A program made the position numbers and the translations under genes. The notes beneath the pieces are model-generated. The model did no database searches. It worked only from the letters and a program-made list of their open reading frames with translations, and had not been told where the DNA came from. A stretch of DNA of 64,000 bases. It comes from Prostheceraeus crozeri. Lineage: Eukaryota; Platyhelminthes; Polycladida; Euryleptidae. This document shows positions 61,566-64,000 of this stretch, piece after piece. The first letter of the stretch is position 1. Each line of letters begins with the position of its first letter. The stretch is from NCBI GenBank assembly GCA_907163375.1, contig CAJQUW010014360.1, positions 27,432-91,431 of the forward strand, read 5' to 3'.

Positions 61566-64000
61566 AACATTTTACACACTGCAGTCCGGATCTCAACTAA
61601 GGATAAAAACATTCTAGTGCTGTGGTGAACACTGTTTTCATATAACATTCTAAACTCTCATTGCAGTAGAAAACTGCTTTTAGTAAACCTGATGAAGCGA
61701 ATCTAACAGTCATGGAGTTTGAATTTTCTAATAGGGAAACATTTGCCAACTGTCACCAATAAAACTTTCTAACACTGTGAAAGTAAGTTACAAGACAATC
61801 TACACTGTGCAGTAAAACCTTTTCGATAAAACTTTCTAGTGCTGTGAAAGTAAGTTACAAGACAATCTACACTGTGCAGTAAAACCTTTTCGATAAAACT
61901 TTCTAGTGCTGTGATGAGTTCGGTCAGTCATACAACGTCAATGATCAAACATTATTTTCACAAACGTGTGTCGCGGTAATATTATTTGACTACACTAACG
62001 CCTACATTTCATAACACTTGTGTTTCATAAAACGCCATGATCAAATTTTCTAACTATACATCAACCTGTGTTGCAGTAAAACCTTTGTACAACATGATAC
62101 ACTTTCTGATTAGACTTACGAATACAACTTCAATGATCAAACTTTCTAACTATACATCAACCTGTGTAGCAGTAAAACCTTTATACAACATGATAAAGTT
62201 TCTGACTACACTAACTTTGCTTTTTCAAACCATGATGCACTTTCTGATGACACTCACGAATAAACGTCATGATCAAACTTTACTTTCTCAAACGGGTGTC
62301 GCGGTAAAGAACTAGTTGACTACACTAACTTTGCTTTTACAAACCATGATACAGTTTCTGACTAGACTTACGAATAAAACGTTGATGATCAAACTTTCTA
62401 ACTATACATCAACCTGTGTTGCAATAAAACTTTTGTACAATATGATAAAGTTTCTGACGACACTGACAAGAGCTTGTTCACTAGCAAAGAGAGAAGTCTG
62501 TGATGTGTTGCGTGTGGCGCATGAATGTCCTCCCTTCATTCCATTCATCAGTTCTGCTTGTCTCTATCACGGAGACAAAAAATTGCAAACATGACGCAGA
62601 GAGGTTTCACAAGGATTACCATTGCCCACGTCCCGTGCAGTACTCATCGCTACGGACTTCACCGCTGTCTCGAAATCACCCACAGGAAGTATCACACCGA
62701 AAATCGTGCACCGTCCATGACTTGATCGCCAGACATGAAAACCGGTGGAGTTGGTAAGAGGTTGACAGACTTTGATCAGCTTGATAGCAAGCCGTAGAGA
62801 GCTTGATTCACCAGCGTTTTGCAATGGAGATGTTTAGAGGCCACCCATGACAAGATAGCTAAGACTCAACCGATTGGCGTTCAAAGTGCTACGTTGAGAA
62901 CTGTGTCAAATGCCCAACATGAGACATGAGTTGTCCCAGCGGTTACGGTCTAAACTATGACACACTCCCTTGCCACACTTATCACTACGGCATCGTCCGC
63001 CGTCCCGAAGGAACACCCTGTCAGTGGAATATTACAGCAAAACTCTCCGTGTCTTGCTCGCTTTCAGTGAAAAGCCGCTTGTAACATGAGACGACTGGCT
63101 CAGACATCATTAAAAATCATCTAGTTGACTTCCGCAGGGTCGAAAACCCCAGAAAACCTCCAAAACGAGTGAATTTAAATTTTTCAACTTTTTAGCACTA
63201 CTTACGACATTTTATAAGTAGTCTATCACTTATAGCAGGTCAATAGCAACCGAACCTTTTTTGAATCAAGTCAAACGGACTTGTAGAAGCAAAGTTACAA
63301 GCCTTTAAAGTTTTGGAGTCTTTTGTGGCCTGGAGACGAAGACCATCTCCTGGCGAACCTCTAAGTCTGACGCCTTAGCTGAGTTCAGCAATGAAATTTT
63401 CTAAGTCGGTTTCTTACAGAAACCCGGAATTTGGAATGTCCGAAGCTATCATCGGAGCTCAGAGAGACGACCTACCTCTGACAATCGCTCTCGTCTTAAT
63501 GACAAGTCTCTCTCGGTTCCCGCTTATATAGTGTGTGGCGATCAGCTGATGACGTAACACCCATCATCCAAAACTTTAAACCCGTCTATCTCCGGTTCTA
63601 GTGCTCCGATTGACTCCAAATTTTGAGTGTCACGTTTTCTCGCTCTCCATTTTCATATAAGACATCCCTCGACCCTCTACGATGACCAGAAGCCGAGATG
63701 AAAAAACTCTGTCGTTTTTTCAAAAAGTTCCAAAATCTTGGAAAATGCACAAAAACTCGATTTTTAACAGGCTCTCATTTCGAAACGGAGCCTGTCACGC
63801 ATCTGAAAAGAGGAGATCCTAGAGAACAAAGTGCGGTCTTGCCGCTAAAAGAAACCCGAGCTCTTCATTCACTTCCAATCCTCCACAATTCATCGTCAAA
63901 GTTGGCAAAAAAAAAGCGACATTTCACATTTGGACTTGAAAAAATCCTAAGTGTCGAGACCACCGTACTGAAAATTTTCGAAAAAATTTTTTGAATGAAT

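Larger units (their letters stand above)
57220..64000. repeat. Right arm of the giant palindrome (runs off the window)
   Basis: The inverted copy of 57177-50334. It repeats every feature of the left arm in mirror order: the repeat field (58750-59260), the acidic SIM gene (59483-59986, minus), its partner (60046-60327, plus), the 67-bp units (two copies, about 61770-61910) and the CRE/TATA promoter (about 63523-63557, minus). Confidence 0.95.

Overview
The window is eukaryotic, AT-rich and mostly made of mobile DNA. It has GT-AG introns, TATA/CCAAT promoters, poly(A) signals, non-LTR and LTR retrotransposons and TTAGGG-type repeats. Together these suggest a metazoan, probably a marine invertebrate. 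The lineage is not resolved from sequence alone. Almost no convincing host gene is visible; two possible host exons lie near 44.3 kb and 48.4 kb.

Layout: (1) 1-6147 is intergenic host DNA with one small hairpin element. (2) 6152-39162 is one Ty3/Gypsy-type LTR retrotransposon on the minus strand. It has TCCC target duplications, 483-bp LTRs, a primer-binding site, a purine tract, a degraded gag-pol and a long last ORF that reads as a TatD-type metal-dependent nuclease. Its left LTR is split by two later insertions: a 24.9-kb Polinton/Maverick (6227-31116, GTTATA target duplications, 390-bp terminal inverted repeats) and a 5'-truncated LINE tail (about 31344-32140). A full-length CR1/Jockey-group LINE (about 23963-28020) sits inside the Polinton. 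(3) 39163-50330 is intergenic DNA with several non-autonomous inverted-repeat elements and two possible host exons. (4) From about 50330 to the window end lies a giant, nearly perfect palindrome. Its arms are at least 6.8 kb with a 42-bp spacer at 57178-57219. Each arm holds a divergent pair of small genes, one coding an acidic protein with a SUMO-interacting motif, plus arrays of short repeats.

The Polinton has two converging clusters. The left, rightward cluster holds a small proline/acid-rich gene, a seven-exon gene, a zinc-finger ORF, protein-primed DNA polymerase B, a possible PC4-like protein and a convincing TATA-binding-protein homologue. The right, leftward cluster holds protease, major capsid protein, a core protein, a penton-like minor capsid protein, chromodomain integrase, a conserved Polinton protein, the packaging ATPase, three further small genes and a UBA-RING protein resembling an inhibitor of apoptosis without BIR domains. 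Several non-capsid genes have CRE or AP-1, CCAAT and TATATAAG elements in order. I saw no such promoters in front of the capsid genes.

The points most worth a second look are the element-encoded TBP homologue together with its TATA promoters, three tandem stem-loops with a fixed loop and varying stems after polB, the TatD nuclease carried by the Gypsy element, the IAP-like UBA-RING gene, and the giant palindrome.
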